Shown in pieces: positions 6,809 through 7,383 of a DNA stretch of 7,383 nt. The notes below the pieces were generated by a model. The model did not search any database and was not told where the DNA came from. It was given only the letters and a program-made list of their open reading frames with translations. Each line of letters starts with the position of its first letter. The first letter of the stretch is position 1. A program made the translations under genes and the position numbers. This DNA is from Planctomycetota bacterium (GTDB taxonomy: Bacteria > Planctomycetota > UBA1135 > GCA-002686595): contig JAJDES010000256.1 in assembly GCA_029259675.1 (NCBI GenBank), positions 1 through 7,383 on the forward strand. The letters run 5' to 3'.

Positions 6809-7156
6809 ATGGAAGCTACCGATGTCATCAAGTGGGTCGTTCTGATCGTGCTTTGGCCCTACTGGTGGCCGCTCATGAAAACGCTCTACGAAGCTGTGGA
6901 CCCCTATCCGCTGGGGCCCAGCCAAATGCTCGCCAGCCAAAGCCGCACGGGACCCATCGACCCCGGGCGTCCGCCCGAACTCGATCCCACGATCGAAATT
7001 CCCTGGGCCGCCTATCGCCGCATGCTGGCGGAGGAAAAGCAAGCCGGCCCTAGGGCTGCCGGCAAAGGCGCTGTGCAGGCCGCACGCCTATTCAAGGATC
7101 CTCCGCGCCTGCGCCGCTTGGAGGAAGACGAGCGGCCGCAACTCAAGCGCGCCTAA
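6809..7156 (+). CDS. Small membrane-anchored protein, paralogue-like to the one at 727
   Basis: The product is 115 residues and I do not recognise the family. Residues 6-22 form a hydrophobic, tryptophan-rich membrane segment (V-I-K-W...W-P-Y-W-W-P-L), followed by M-K-T-L-Y-E. A proline-rich middle (about 31-65) and a charged, basic C-terminus with R-L-R-R-L-E-E-D-E complete it. AGTAAGG (6794-6800), 8 bases upstream, supports this ATG. Third-position GC is high throughout, so the whole frame looks genuine. The first 30 residues align without gaps to the protein at 727: I7, K8, P17, W19, M23 and L26 are identical, with conservative pairs at 6, 9, 11, 12, 16, 22, 24, 27 and 30. Likely a single-pass inner-membrane protein with a cytoplasmic tail; role unknown. 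Confidence 0.72.
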   Translation: MEATDVIKWVVLIVLWPYWWPLMKTLYEAVDPYPLGPSQMLASQSRTGPIDPGRPPELDPTIEIPWAAYRRMLAEEKQAGPRAAGKGAVQAARLFKDPPRLRRLEEDERPQLKRA

Positions 7157-7181
7157 AGCGCGGCCGCACCCTTAGTGTAGA

Positions 7182-7200
7182 GGTCTTCGGCTCGCCGACC
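7182..7200 (+). terminator. Weak hairpin after the second small membrane protein
   Basis: TCGG (7187-7190) and CCGA (7195-7198) form a short stem with loop CTCG, extended by GG/CC across a TCT bulge. It begins 26 bases after the stop. It is short and without a T-run, so it is a tentative call. The remaining gap to 7261 is pyrimidine-rich and shows nothing recognisable. Confidence 0.2.
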
Positions 7201-7261
7201 GCCGTTTGTCGCCTCCCCCACCCAGGCCCCCTTACCCAGCCCCAACATCAATCGTCCGAAG

Positions 7262-7383
7262 ATGGCACAGGATCCAAAGACGCAAGCGGAATGGGCGCAA
7301 TTGCTGAAGCGAAACTGGGAGAAACGCGCGGCCTCCGATGCGCGCGACTTCTTTGTCGCATCCCACCCCGGCTGGGATCAAGA
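7262..7383 (+). CDS. N-terminal fragment, possibly a SAM-dependent methyltransferase
   Basis: An ATG at 7262 opens a frame that continues past the right edge (40 complete codons). The segment contains W-A-Q-L-L-K-R-N-W-E-K-R-A-A-S-D-A-R-D-F-F, a tryptophan/arginine-rich helix. Many class I SAM-dependent methyltransferases begin with a similar N-W-E-x-R-A-x-x-D-A-x-x-F/Y pattern ahead of the SAM-binding fold. The SAM motif itself would lie outside the window, so the family call is an inference from the N-terminal helix only. No clear Shine-Dalgarno precedes the start, so the exact start is uncertain. Confidence 0.5.
   Translation, partial: MAQDPKTQAEWAQLLKRNWEKRAASDARDFFVASHPGWDQ

Overview
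The window is a compact, high-GC, gene-dense stretch of bacterial chromosome with strong third-position G/C preference. A secreted glycosidase-like protein and a PilZ (cyclic-di-GMP receptor) protein suggest a Gram-negative-type, probably free-living or surface-associated bacterium. Myxococcota, Planctomycetota or a related uncultured lineage would fit, but nothing here fixes the taxonomy. I see no tRNA, rRNA, CRISPR array, transposase or integrase.

Layout. On the minus strand, positions 1-548 hold the N-terminal part of a secreted TIM-barrel glycosidase resembling GH113; it runs off the left edge. Everything else is on the plus strand. A small protein with an N-terminal membrane segment starts at 727; its reading frame appears to be broken near 1001-1030. 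A tightly packed trio follows: a GcvT-fold, folate-dependent aminomethyltransferase-like protein (1361-2548), a CrtI/PYROXD2-like FAD oxidoreductase (2562-4151, 13 bp downstream) and a second, divergent FAD oxidoreductase of the same fold (4151-5725, TAATG overlap). A 12-bp GC-rich hairpin lies just after the trio. Next come a structured leader and a two-domain PilZ protein (5903-6598) with a clear ribosome-binding site, a hairpin-rich gap, a second small membrane protein (6809-7156), and the start of a gene (7262 to the right edge) that looks like the N-terminus of a SAM-dependent methyltransferase.

How the genes may work together. The spacing and overlap argue that the GcvT-like protein and the two flavoproteins are co-translated and act in one pathway. 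In characterised enzymes such as dimethylglycine and sarcosine dehydrogenases, a flavin domain oxidises an N-methyl group and a GcvT domain hands the one-carbon unit to tetrahydrofolate. Here the flavin partners belong to the phytoene-desaturase-like fold instead, and there are two of them, so the substrate cannot be read from the sequence. The two small membrane proteins on either side of this block share a gapless N-terminal motif and look like paralogues. The trio and this pair are the most interesting parts of the window.
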